The position numbers were made by a program, and so were the translations under genes. Shown in pieces: positions 1 through 8,352 of a stretch of DNA of 18,334 nt. Source of the DNA: Flavobacteriales bacterium CG18_big_fil_WC_8_21_14_2_50_32_9 (GTDB lineage Bacteria > Bacteroidota > Bacteroidia > Flavobacteriales_E > Vicingaceae); the NCBI GenBank assembly GCA_002770955.1, contig PCUH01000166.1, positions 1 to 18,334 of the forward strand, given 5' to 3'. How positions within the stretch are numbered: the first letter of the stretch is position 1; each line of letters starts with the position of its first letter. The notes under the pieces were generated by a model. It did no database searches. It had not been told where the DNA came from and saw only the letters and a program-made list of their open reading frames with translations.

Positions 1-2193
1 CGTACTTACTGTATATATTATTTGATGAATACCCACTCCTGCAACACTTGGATTAAATTGCCCATTAGCACTATTTACAATACCGTTTCCACTCCAAACC
101 CCACCACCTGTAGCAGCTGATAAATTTATTATAGCACCATCTTCACACAAATTGCTAACGGAAGATATTGTTGCGTCAACTAATGGAATAACATTTAAAT
201 TTGTTGTAATAATACTATCGCAACCAGAAGCAGCTACAAGCGTATCTAAATAAGTTCCTGATTGAGTTACAACCTGCCCTCCAGGTAAAGTAAAGTTATC
301 CCCTTGGCAAATGGAAGGACTTTGAGCACTTGTTACAGGATTAATAACTGTAATTTGAACAGTATCAGATGCTGAACAACCATTGCTGTAGCTTACAGTA
401 ACATAAATACTTCCAGAAGTATTAACAACAGTAGAAGCATTCACTCCTCCATTCGACCATAAGTAACTTGCTCCAGAAGGCAAGGAAGGAACGGCAGTTA
501 ATGTGAGTGAACTCCCTGCACAAATAGGAGTTACCCCTGAAATTGTAACCGTTGGTGTTGAATTTGTTACTGTAACAGCTGGAGATGTTCCTATACAACC
601 ATTTGTATCTGTTACCGTTACTGTGAATGTTCCACTCAACACAGAAATAGAATCATTTGTACTTGAGTTTGACCAAACAATACTTGTATATAAACCAGTT
701 GAATCAACTATATAAAGCGTTGTTGGATTTGAAGTACACGTAAATAAAGCACCCTGAATTACAGGTGCAGGTGCTGGATGTTCAACCACATCAACAACTA
801 CTGTTTTTGAGCAACCATTCCAATTAGCAGTTACCCAATATTGCCCAGTAGAATCTACTACAATTGAATTTCCATTTGACCCATCGTTCCAGAAATAGCT
901 ATCATAGGTAGTAGGACTTACTGTTAATGTTGTATTTTGTCCTTCACAAAACTCTAAGTTTCCATTAATTACAGGATTAAAATTGGCAAGCCCAGTTGTA
1001 TCTACAAACACATTATAATTTACAACTGTTACTCCTGCTGGAGTACCATTATCTGTTGCGGTAAAAGTTATTGTATTCATTCCTGCATTTGCTGGTGAAG
1101 AAATAACTTGAATTAAAGCTGTAGCTGGGTTTCCTGGTGTATTATTTAAAGTGGTAAAACCAGGCGAACCATTAAAGTTAATGTTTATTGTTGTAGTTTG
1201 TCCGTTTTCAGGCGACAAAAACATGGCATTTATTAATAAGGTGTCATTCATTCCACAAATAGATATTGAATCGCAACCTCCTCCTCCTACATTAGGAATA
1301 AAGTTTGCTATTGGAGGAATATTAGTAGTTCCACATACATTAAAATAAAAAGATTGATTATCTAACCAACTCACTCCATCATTTGCACCAAAAGGACCAT
1401 CATAAGCCGCTCCAGGCTGGTCAAAACGACCTAATTGAATAAAGTTAACACCGTCTCCTTTGTTTGCTCCAACGGTAGATGGCGTTCCTCCAAAACCACC
1501 AACACCACCAGAAGCAGAGCCTGTTGTCCATTGCATATCTCCATAACAAAATGCTATATTGTTTCCGTTTGGTAAAACAGGGTCAGTACCGTCAGTAATA
1601 ATTAATTGAAATGTATTTACTTTATCAGTCGCCATACTATAGTAACCCACATTATCCCAATTGATATACATGGCTGTTGGGGTTATTTTATATTTCACAG
1701 TACCTATTCCTCGAGTATCCACATCACCCCAAAAAGGAGCAACCATCACAAAACTAGCCGAAGGAAATGGAGATGATGAAAACGTAGTATAAGAAGTACC
1801 GAATGAAATATTTCCATTATTATTAATATACAAATTGGTGTAATTTGTTCCATATAAACAAAAAGTGAAAGGAATGCTTAACAAAGCTGTACTTCCATCG
1901 TCATTTGGAGCCATTGCTAATGTGTATGTACTATCGGGTTGAACATAACAACCACAAGTAGTTTCTGGACCATCTTTATCTCCTCCACTTTTTTTAGAAA
2001 AAGCATTTTTGATATCTTCTATTGAAGGAGCAAAAGAGCCTGCTTGATTAAAAACTGCATTTAAAGGAAGTCTTCCTTCTTGCTTCATTTTTTCATACGA
2101 TTTACTATCTATAGTAGGAAGATTTTGGTTTTGAGCAAATCCTTGTAAAGAAATTATTCCTAAAAATAGGTAAGAGAAGAGTTGTTTTTTCAT
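1..2193 (-). CDS. Nidogen-domain T9SS-type surface protein, 3' end cut by window edge
   Basis: The frame is open from the ATG at 2193 through position 1 (731 codons, no stop), so the C-terminus lies outside the window. Residues 1-21 (MKKQLFSYLFLGIISLQGFAQ without its last residue) are a classic lipid-free signal peptide ending in FAQ. A CGCY motif lies near residue 79. Residues of roughly 100-285 look like a NIDO (nidogen-like) domain: NYTNLYINNNGNISFG, then APFWGDVDTRG, then INWDNVGYY and a FQLIITDG segment. From about 290 onward there are Ig-like/SprB-like repeats with the recurring pattern ICAGxSLTLTA...YLWSNG and GCxxSDTVxITV. Such proteins in Bacteroidota normally end in a T9SS type A or B sorting domain and are exported to the surface, probably as adhesins; here that part cannot be seen. 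It is the last gene of the left minus-strand cluster, 88 bp after the end of the preceding gene, with its own candidate promoter at 2247-2275. Confidence 0.85.
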   Translation of the reverse strand, partial: MKKQLFSYLFLGIISLQGFAQNQNLPTIDSKSYEKMKQEGRLPLNAVFNQAGSFAPSIEDIKNAFSKKSGGDKDGPETTCGCYVQPDSTYTLAMAPNDDGSTALLSIPFTFCLYGTNYTNLYINNNGNISFGTSYTTFSSSPFPSASFVMVAPFWGDVDTRGIGTVKYKITPTAMYINWDNVGYYSMATDKVNTFQLIITDGTDPVLPNGNNIAFCYGDMQWTTGSASGGVGGFGGTPSTVGANKGDGVNFIQLGRFDQPGAAYDGPFGANDGVSWLDNQSFYFNVCGTTNIPPIANFIPNVGGGGCDSISICGMNDTLLINAMFLSPENGQTTTININFNGSPGFTTLNNTPGNPATALIQVISSPANAGMNTITFTATDNGTPAGVTVVNYNVFVDTTGLANFNPVINGNLEFCEGQNTTLTVSPTTYDSYFWNDGSNGNSIVVDSTGQYWVTANWNGCSKTVVVDVVEHPAPAPVIQGALFTCTSNPTTLYIVDSTGLYTSIVWSNSSTNDSISVLSGTFTVTVTDTNGCIGTSPAVTVTNSTPTVTISGVTPICAGSSLTLTAVPSLPSGASYLWSNGGVNASTVVNTSGSIYVTVSYSNGCSASDTVQITVINPVTSAQSPSICQGDNFTLPGGQVVTQSGTYLDTLVAASGCDSIITTNLNVIPLVDATISSVSNLCEDGAIINLSAATGGGVWSGNGIVNSANGQFNPSVAGVGIHQIIYTVST

Positions 2194-2246
2194 TGTTGAT
2201 TTTTGTGATTTTATTAACTATAAATTTATTATTGATTATCTAAAGT

Positions 2247-2275
2247 AAGACTTCGATTAAAGTAAAATGGTTGCA
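2247..2275 (-). promoter_or_regulatory. Candidate ECF-type sigma promoter (TGCAACC-N17-GTCTT)
   Basis: Read on the minus strand, TGCAACC (plus 2269-2275) is followed after exactly 17 bases by GTCTT (plus 2247-2251), 54 bp upstream of the nidogen-domain start codon. The same two boxes with the same spacing lie upstream of the gene at 5906-8275. An AAC-containing -35 box and a GTC-containing -10 box are general features of ECF sigma promoters. The assignment to an ECF factor is inference. Confidence 0.5.
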
Positions 2276-2281
2276 TGAAAT

Positions 2282-2491
2282 TTATTTAAATAATGTTACA
2301 TAACCTGTAACTAATTTTTTTTCATCGCTACAAATATCAGTATAAATTAATTCATAGAAATAGGTTCCTGCTTTAGAATTTCCCCCATCCCAATGAGCAA
2401 GAGCGTTTGTACCTTCATACACTTTTCTTCCCCACCTATTATATATTTTAATACTATAATCTTGGGTGTTGTCAACACCAACAATTTGAAG
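2282..2491 (-). pseudogene. Severed 69-codon tail of a T9SS type B C-terminal domain
   Basis: Directly after the stop at 2492-2494 the same frame stays open for 69 codons and ends at a TAA at 2282-2284. The translation reads LQIVGVDN..., then IKIYNRWGRKVYEG, HWDGG, AGTYFYELIYTD and ends GYVTLFK. This is the expected remainder of the gliding-motility-associated type B sorting domain: compare IFNRWGKKIFEK and GTYFYILEL in the neighbour at 5906, and IYNRYGQEIF in the gene at 16342. The tail starts where the upstream protein stops, with no missing or extra bases, so a single nonsense change or a base-call error splits it. It has no start codon of its own near its beginning and is unlikely to be made alone. 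Confidence 0.85.
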
Positions 2492-5400
2492 TTAATCATT
2501 AATTCCATCACCATTTGGTGTAAACACATTAGGTATAATGCTTTCTGTTTCAGTAAATTCTGTAAATATAACTTCATTAGTTATGGTTGATGAAAATTGA
2601 CATAATTCATTAAAAGCAAAAAATGTTATGATATATAATCCAGGATTTGAGTATAAATAGACTGCCGAATCTACATTAATAAATTGTGTGCCATCTCCCA
2701 TATCCCAAAACAAAGAATCTGCTCCAGTGCCAGTGAATTTTAACTCCACCTTAAAGGAATCTACGCCACATGGAGGTGGAGGATTAAAATCTAACAATGC
2801 AGAAAAAGGGGGTGCTTGTGTTAATTCAACGCTAAAATAGGCTGTATCAGCAATATTACAAGTGGATGAATCTATAGCAACATACATCACATTATAAGTG
2901 CCTTGGTTCGAATAAGTATAAGCTGGATTAGTTTGAGAGGATGTACCAATACCATCTCCAAAATCCCAATAACTATTTGGAGGTGATGGCGTATTTCCTG
3001 TAAAATTGACTGTTAATGGTGTTGTACATAGCAATATATTAGGTGGTACGACTGCATTTACTATGGTAGAAACTGGATTAAAATCTACTGTATCTGTAAG
3101 GGTAAATGTTGTATTACAAAATAAGTCATAAGCTTCTAAAGTAACTATGTAAGTTCCTGCTGTTGTATAGGTGTAGATAATGGATGTATCATTAATGAAT
3201 GTTGTTCCATTACCCATATTCCAATATAAAGAATCTGCTCCAGAACCAGTAAAATTTAAAAATATTGTTAAACTATCTGTGCATGGATTATAGGGTGGAA
3301 TGATAAACTGAGCATTTAAAGAATCGTTCAAGAGAATATTAACATTGAAATATATTGTATCTGCAATGTTGCAAGATGCAGAATCTATTGCTACATACAT
3401 TATTTGATAACTACCTGTGTCAGCGTAAGTATAAACAGGATTTGCAAGGTTGGATGTTCCAACTCCATCTCCAAAATCCCAAAAATGATTAGGTGGTATA
3501 GGATTTCCACTTGATGTAAAATTAACGATGTAAGGTGCTCCACAAAGTGTAATATTAGGAGGGATATTTGCACTAGCTATAACACCTTGAAAGTCTAAGC
3601 CAATTTTAATTGCTCCGAAATTACAGTTGGATGAGTTATTCGTACTTGAATAAGCTCCTGGTGATGTAGGGAAATTGCTATTTCCACAAGCAGCACATAC
3701 TCCTTCATAAATAGTTCCTCTTTTATCAAACCGACTTGTTCCTCCATCAACATGTTCATCTGCCGAAGGGCTTCCAAAATAAGTTCCATACAATAAGTTT
3801 TGGGCATCTCTATCCAAAACCATAAAATAAAAATCACTACCATCGGTAGTAGATTGAAGAGCATTTGAGGTAATTGGCATATTAAAAGTATTTCCTCCTG
3901 CTACACCAAAACTATTTACATTACCTCCCCAACCTCCAACATAAATATTATCGCAATTATCGACCAAAAAAGCAGTTAGAGAGATGTTTATGGTTGAACT
4001 ATTTACACTACCAAAAACGGTACTAAAATCACTAACAGTTAAACTATTATTCATTTTATGAATAAATTGATTTGCTCCAACATTATTATAAGTACCTGAA
4101 GTTACAGGATAGTTTCCGTTAGTTTGACCAACAACATAAACATCTTGATATTGATCTATTTCTATAATGTATGTTTGATCGTAGGAATTTGTTCCAACAT
4201 ACGTGAGTGCTGCTAGTGAACCATTTGTATTATTAAATTTGGCAATAAAACCATCTACCGAACCTGAAAATGTAGGTCCTATTACTCCAGTAGTTGCTCC
4301 TAAATTACTGCTTGTTGTTCCTCCACAAACAAAAGTAGCATTATTTACGTCATCCACCCTAATTGAATAGGCTGCATCACCACCAGAGCCACCAACATAA
4401 GTTGACCAAGTTAAAGCTCCTAAATTTGTAGATAATTTTGCCACAACTCCATCATAACCTCCAAATGGTGTTTGACTATAAACACCTAAAGTTGTTGGGA
4501 AATTATTTGAAAATGTAGATGAAGCAATATAAACATCATTATTAGCATCCAATATTACTTCTCCTCTTGCGTGGTCTGCATAATTATATTTCAAGTTTGC
4601 ATTTAAAGAAAAGCCGTCATTAGAAGAACCTCCTAAATAAGTACTTCCAATTAATCCTGTGCCTGTATTATTTAGTTTTGTTACAAAAATATCTGTTCCA
4701 TTCCCATAAGTAATCCCATCTTCAGTGAAATTAGTTCCTCCATTAAAAGTTTGGTCAAAAGAAAGAGCTGTTGTTGGAAAGTCTGTTGATGAAGTAACAC
4801 CTAAAATAATTAAATTACTATCTGCATCTGTAATTAAACTATGAGGTTGATCTGCGTTGTTTCCTCCAATAAATGTTGAATACACTATTGAAGTTCCTGT
4901 TGGGTTAAACTTTGTAATAACTGCATCAACATTTCCACCAAATAAAATATCATAAGCTCCTACCGAAACTGGATAACCGCTCCCAAAAGCAATTCCTCCT
5001 CCATAAAAATTTCCATTAGCATCATAAGTAGCTGTAAAGCCCCAATTATCTGCTGATGAACCTGTTAATGTAGAAAAAATCCAAGTAGGATCTATGATTA
5101 AATCATACCCTAAATTGTAAGAGTTTGGCAAATTAAAAGATAATTTTTTTCCTTCCAATATAAAAGAACAAGCAACATCTACCTTTTTACCATTAATATT
5201 TTGGTAGGCAATTGGTGCTAATTCTTTAACAATGCCTGTTGACAAGGTTATTTCTAAAATTCCATTTTTTAATTTTATAGCATTAACATTTTCATATTCT
5301 ACTTTAATGTCTTTCGGATTTCCTCCTTTTTTAACGATAAAATCATATTTCAAATAATCATTTGCACTATAAACATCAACATTAATATTGTTGTAAGTGT

Positions 5401-5860
5401 TTAAGTATGTTATTTTTTCATAGGAATATACATCAGAATACCAATTGCTTGGATTGTTTCCTTTGATGTAGTTTTTATTATAGGATAATTTATTAGTAGC
5501 AATAATTTCGGTTGATAAATTTGAACCTAAAAATTCCATGCTATATGCATGTTTTCTGATTTTAAAAGGTTTTTTACCAAAAGCATTTCTAAGATCTGGT
5601 TGGTGTCTTATTTTGTCCAATTGTTCGATATCTTCAGCAGAATACATATCGAAAGTGAATTTATTTTTTTCAAAATAAATATCTCCAATATGCAATTTAC
5701 AATGATATTTTACTTTTTGATTAAGTTGACCTGCATTTTGAGTGAAATGATAATCAGACTCTTGATTATCATGAGCGTATGTAATAATTGAAGAAATTAA
5801 AAATACAGTGAAAAAAAATAATTTACTAAATCTAGAATATTCATTAAACTTCATTTCCAT
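2492..5860 (-). CDS. DUF7948/SBBP-repeat/PKD T9SS cargo protein, truncated by in-frame stop
   Basis: A 1122-residue secreted protein. Residues 1-29 form a signal peptide (hydrophobic FFFTVFLISSIITYA). About 35-260 match the DUF7948 type of N-terminal domain (HFTQNAGQLNQKV, then YDFIVKKGGNPKDIKV and DLIIDPTW). Roughly 265-755 are SBBP-like beta-propeller repeats, with blades of the type TYVGGSGGDAAYSI and DVYIASSTFSNNFP. Four PKD-like domains follow at about 770-1090, two with WDFGDG and two with WNMGNG or WDMGDG. The last residues, IPNVFTPNGDGIND, begin a T9SS type B sorting domain, but TAA at 2492-2494 then ends the frame. The remaining 69 codons are intact downstream in the same frame. As read, the protein would lack its sorting domain and should not be secreted by T9SS. 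ATG at 5860 or the second ATG at 5854 could be the start. It lies 45 bp after the gene at 5906 and is probably co-transcribed with it. Confidence 0.9.
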   Translation of the reverse strand: MEMKFNEYSRFSKLFFFTVFLISSIITYAHDNQESDYHFTQNAGQLNQKVKYHCKLHIGDIYFEKNKFTFDMYSAEDIEQLDKIRHQPDLRNAFGKKPFKIRKHAYSMEFLGSNLSTEIIATNKLSYNKNYIKGNNPSNWYSDVYSYEKITYLNTYNNINVDVYSANDYLKYDFIVKKGGNPKDIKVEYENVNAIKLKNGILEITLSTGIVKELAPIAYQNINGKKVDVACSFILEGKKLSFNLPNSYNLGYDLIIDPTWIFSTLTGSSADNWGFTATYDANGNFYGGGIAFGSGYPVSVGAYDILFGGNVDAVITKFNPTGTSIVYSTFIGGNNADQPHSLITDADSNLIILGVTSSTDFPTTALSFDQTFNGGTNFTEDGITYGNGTDIFVTKLNNTGTGLIGSTYLGGSSNDGFSLNANLKYNYADHARGEVILDANNDVYIASSTFSNNFPTTLGVYSQTPFGGYDGVVAKLSTNLGALTWSTYVGGSGGDAAYSIRVDDVNNATFVCGGTTSSNLGATTGVIGPTFSGSVDGFIAKFNNTNGSLAALTYVGTNSYDQTYIIEIDQYQDVYVVGQTNGNYPVTSGTYNNVGANQFIHKMNNSLTVSDFSTVFGSVNSSTINISLTAFLVDNCDNIYVGGWGGNVNSFGVAGGNTFNMPITSNALQSTTDGSDFYFMVLDRDAQNLLYGTYFGSPSADEHVDGGTSRFDKRGTIYEGVCAACGNSNFPTSPGAYSSTNNSSNCNFGAIKIGLDFQGVIASANIPPNITLCGAPYIVNFTSSGNPIPPNHFWDFGDGVGTSNLANPVYTYADTGSYQIMYVAIDSASCNIADTIYFNVNILLNDSLNAQFIIPPYNPCTDSLTIFLNFTGSGADSLYWNMGNGTTFINDTSIIYTYTTAGTYIVTLEAYDLFCNTTFTLTDTVDFNPVSTIVNAVVPPNILLCTTPLTVNFTGNTPSPPNSYWDFGDGIGTSSQTNPAYTYSNQGTYNVMYVAIDSSTCNIADTAYFSVELTQAPPFSALLDFNPPPPCGVDSFKVELKFTGTGADSLFWDMGDGTQFINVDSAVYLYSNPGLYIITFFAFNELCQFSSTITNEVIFTEFTETESIIPNVFTPNGDGIND
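2850..3560 (-). repeat. Duplicated two-PKD module (about 171 codons apart)
   Basis: The four PKD domains are arranged as two copies of a pair. The first pair has PPNITLCGAP, FWDFGDGVGTSN, YVAIDSASCNIADT and GADSLYWNMGNGT. The second has PPNILLCTTP, YWDFGDGIGTSS, YVAIDSSTCNIADT and GADSLFWDMGDGT. Corresponding DNA lies about 510 bases apart (for example plus 2871-2930 against 3383-3440). Boundaries are approximate. Confidence 0.7.
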
Positions 5861-5905
5861 ATTTAAAGTGAATTAGTTAATGGTTTGATTATCTCGTCAA
5901 AAATA

Positions 5906-8275
5906 TTATTTTAGTAAACTAAGTGAGCCTTTATAAACTTTATTAGCATTATCATTAAGTTCCAAAATATAGAAATAAGTTCCATCACTATACCCACCTC
6001 CATTCCAATCATTTTGATACCCATTTTTTTCAAATATTTTCTTACCCCAACGATTAAAAATAACTAATTTATTTTTTGGATAATATTGAAGGTTTGAAAA
6101 TACTAAATAATCATTCATACCGTCTCCATTAGGTGTTATCACATTTGGAATAGCAATTTCACAAGGAATAACTTCCAATGTTCTTGTAATTTCTTCAATT
6201 ATTCCACATTGATCCCTAACAGAAAGCGTTATGATTTGTGTTCCACTTAAAAGTGATGAATAAATAGCAGGATTAGTTATTGCAGAGAAATTAACTCCAT
6301 CATTCCAAACGAAACTATAAGGTGGTAATCCATTCGTAATCCCTGCTGCTAAAGGAGTTTCTGATCCAACACAAATACTATCAACAACTTGAATGCCTAA
6401 TGACATAGGTGTATAAGGTGCAAATGTAAATAGTATGGTGTCAGTAGCTGAAACATTACAAGCATCAGTTACTGTAACAGTGAAAGTAGTTGGGTTGGTA
6501 ACATTAACTGCTACTAAGCTATCTGTACTCGTGTTACTCCATAAATAAGAATAGGGTAGTGTTCCATTTGTTGGAATAGTATATATATCTAAAAAGTGAT
6601 CATTGTTTTCACATTGTAATACTTGATTACCAGAATTTCCATTAATACTAATTGGAGTGTAATCAACTATTACTTCAACTGTGTCAGAAACGGAGGTATT
6701 ACATTGGTCCGTTACTGTAAAAATAAAGGTTACAGAGCTATTTACATTTGAAATAGAAAAGTTAGGTGAGGAAATGTTTCCTGGCATCCAATTATATGAA
6801 TACCCAGGATTCCCACCAGATACTGTTCCATTAAGATTTGCTGATTGACCTAAACAAAACAAGGTTGTGTCATTACCCGCAGTAACAATTAAAGGATTAA
6901 CATTTACAATAACAACTACTGTATCATATCCTACAGAAAGATTACAGCTATCTGTAACTGTCACAATAAAAGTATCTGTCTGATTTACAGGTGTAGTAAG
7001 GTTTTGATTATACCCAATAGTATCTCCATTCATATTCAACCATACATACCCATAGGGTGCTAACCCTCCCGTTGCTGAAGATGGTATTGTTATTCCTGAA
7101 GTGGAACAAAACAATTGAATATCATTGGTAGAAACTATAATGTCAGGTGCATCAACTACTATTATTGTTCCTGTTGTTACGATAGTATCTCCACAGACAT
7201 TTATTGTAAAAGCGGTTATAATTATTGTTTCGGAACCTTCGTTTATTCCGTCTGCTGTGGGAGTAACTGTAAAACAAACTGTACTTTGACCTGCAAGAAA
7301 ATAAACAGAATCAGGAATAAAATTATAATCAACGCCATTAGTAGCTGTTCCAGATATAAAAATTGGTACAGTATCAGCTCCCGTAGTATCTATTCTAGTA
7401 AAACATATTGTTGCATCGGCACAACCTTCAATAATTGTTGAATCACCTGTTGCAGTTACAATTTGTATATCAACACCTTCTGAAGTCAAACTTCCTCCTT
7501 CCAAAAATACACCAGAATCATATGTGCCATCACCTGCATCAGCAATGGCAATTTTCAAGTGATAGGTTTGTCCACATATAACTTGAGATTTGGCTGTTAA
7601 TACAACTGTGTGTCCGTCATACTGAATATATTGAGGATTGGTATTGTAAGGTGCATTTGTACCAGTTCCATTATCCACATAATATGCTGCATTGAAAAGA
7701 TTATTTACATTATCGATAGTTACTGGTGTTGTTGAGTTAGGTATTAATGCTAAATTCACTGCTGAATTTGTGAATGGACCAACTATTCCAGGTCCACTTA
7801 AAAAGAAGCCAAAAGCATCATTAAAACCTAAATTAACAAATTCTAAATATTCTTCAGAGCCAAATACATAGTTAAATTTAATACTATCTCCAACAGGAAT
7901 AAAGTCAAATTCTAATACAGCTGCATCGAAGGTGGTTATTCCTGCCATAGTCGCTAAATCAGGATCTCCACTACCACTAAGATCTGTTCCTGCACTTCCA
8001 CTATTATTTGGACCAATAGCCGTAGTAACATTTCCTGATGCAAGAATAAGTCCTGTAGGTATATTTATAAGTGTATTAACAGCATTAAATTCACCAAGTT
8101 GAGTTGATGCACCTGTAAAAGTTACATTTGAAATTGTTACTCCAGCTCCAACCAACACATTTTGAACATATTGAGTTGGTGTCATTGTTCCAGTTGTAAC
8201 TAACAATTGAGCTTTAGAGGTCAATGAAAATAATACTAGTAATATAAATGTAAGAAAAGAATGTTTTAATGCCAT
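5906..8275 (-). CDS. Choice-of-anchor L protein with complete T9SS type B sorting domain
   Basis: A 789-residue secreted protein. Residues 1-23 are a signal peptide ending SKAQ. About 35-265 match the choice-of-anchor-L domain: PTQYVQNVLVGAGVTISNV, GLILASGNV, FDFIPVGDSIKFNYVFGSEE, then FGFFLSGPG and HLKIAIADAGDG. About 275-360 resemble a Calx-beta unit (GTATNGVDYNFIPDSVYF, GSETIIITAF). Roughly 370-700 are SprB/PKD-like repeats built on PYxYxW and DTxxVTVTDxC. The type B sorting domain occupies 709-789 (IPNVITPNGDGMNDY, FNRWGKKIFEK, ending YKGSLSLLK) and is complete, unlike that of the next gene downstream. Such proteins cross the outer membrane through the T9SS and stay on the surface or are released. 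It is the first gene of the three-gene adhesin cluster. The start at 8275 follows a candidate ECF-like promoter (8316-8344). Ligand or biological role is unknown. Confidence 0.9.
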   Translation of the reverse strand: MALKHSFLTFILLVLFSLTSKAQLLVTTGTMTPTQYVQNVLVGAGVTISNVTFTGASTQLGEFNAVNTLINIPTGLILASGNVTTAIGPNNSGSAGTDLSGSGDPDLATMAGITTFDAAVLEFDFIPVGDSIKFNYVFGSEEYLEFVNLGFNDAFGFFLSGPGIVGPFTNSAVNLALIPNSTTPVTIDNVNNLFNAAYYVDNGTGTNAPYNTNPQYIQYDGHTVVLTAKSQVICGQTYHLKIAIADAGDGTYDSGVFLEGGSLTSEGVDIQIVTATGDSTIIEGCADATICFTRIDTTGADTVPIFISGTATNGVDYNFIPDSVYFLAGQSTVCFTVTPTADGINEGSETIIITAFTINVCGDTIVTTGTIIVVDAPDIIVSTNDIQLFCSTSGITIPSSATGGLAPYGYVWLNMNGDTIGYNQNLTTPVNQTDTFIVTVTDSCNLSVGYDTVVVIVNVNPLIVTAGNDTTLFCLGQSANLNGTVSGGNPGYSYNWMPGNISSPNFSISNVNSSVTFIFTVTDQCNTSVSDTVEVIVDYTPISINGNSGNQVLQCENNDHFLDIYTIPTNGTLPYSYLWSNTSTDSLVAVNVTNPTTFTVTVTDACNVSATDTILFTFAPYTPMSLGIQVVDSICVGSETPLAAGITNGLPPYSFVWNDGVNFSAITNPAIYSSLLSGTQIITLSVRDQCGIIEEITRTLEVIPCEIAIPNVITPNGDGMNDYLVFSNLQYYPKNKLVIFNRWGKKIFEKNGYQNDWNGGGYSDGTYFYILELNDNANKVYKGSLSLLK

Positions 8276-8297
8276 AGTAAAATTTTTTATATAAATT

Positions 8298-8305
8298 CAA
8301 ATATA
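8298..8305 (-). promoter_or_regulatory. Possible housekeeping -7 box TATATTTG
   Basis: On the minus strand TATATTTG matches the Bacteroidota -7 consensus TAnnTTTG, 22 bp before the ATG at 8275. No TTG -33 box sits at the usual distance, so it may be incidental. It overlaps the expected start region of the ECF-like promoter just upstream. Confidence 0.25.
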
Positions 8306-8315
8306 TCTTTTAGTG

Positions 8316-8344
8316 AAGACTTTGATTTCTATCGATTGGTTGCA
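8316..8344 (-). promoter_or_regulatory. Candidate ECF-type sigma promoter, second copy
   Basis: On the minus strand TGCAACC (plus 8338-8344), 17 bases, then GTCTT (plus 8316-8320). The conserved block is wider than the boxes: ATGCAACCA is identical to the copy at 2247-2275, and AATCAAAGTCTT differs from AATCGAAGTCTT at one base. It lies 40 bp upstream of the start codon at 8275. Confidence 0.5.
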
Positions 8345-8352
8345 TAATGAAT

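Noticed and set aside
503..1348. Plus-strand open frames in the left-edge region
   Set aside because: They are opposite the long minus-strand nidogen-domain gene, which is open over the whole stretch.
2347..2577. 76-codon minus-strand frame overlapping the broken sorting domain
   Set aside because: It is in another frame; the true continuation is in the frame of the upstream gene.
7115..7441. 108-codon plus-strand frame rich in Cys, Tyr and Asn
   Set aside because: Antisense shadow of the choice-of-anchor-L gene; its composition is odd and no motif is seen.
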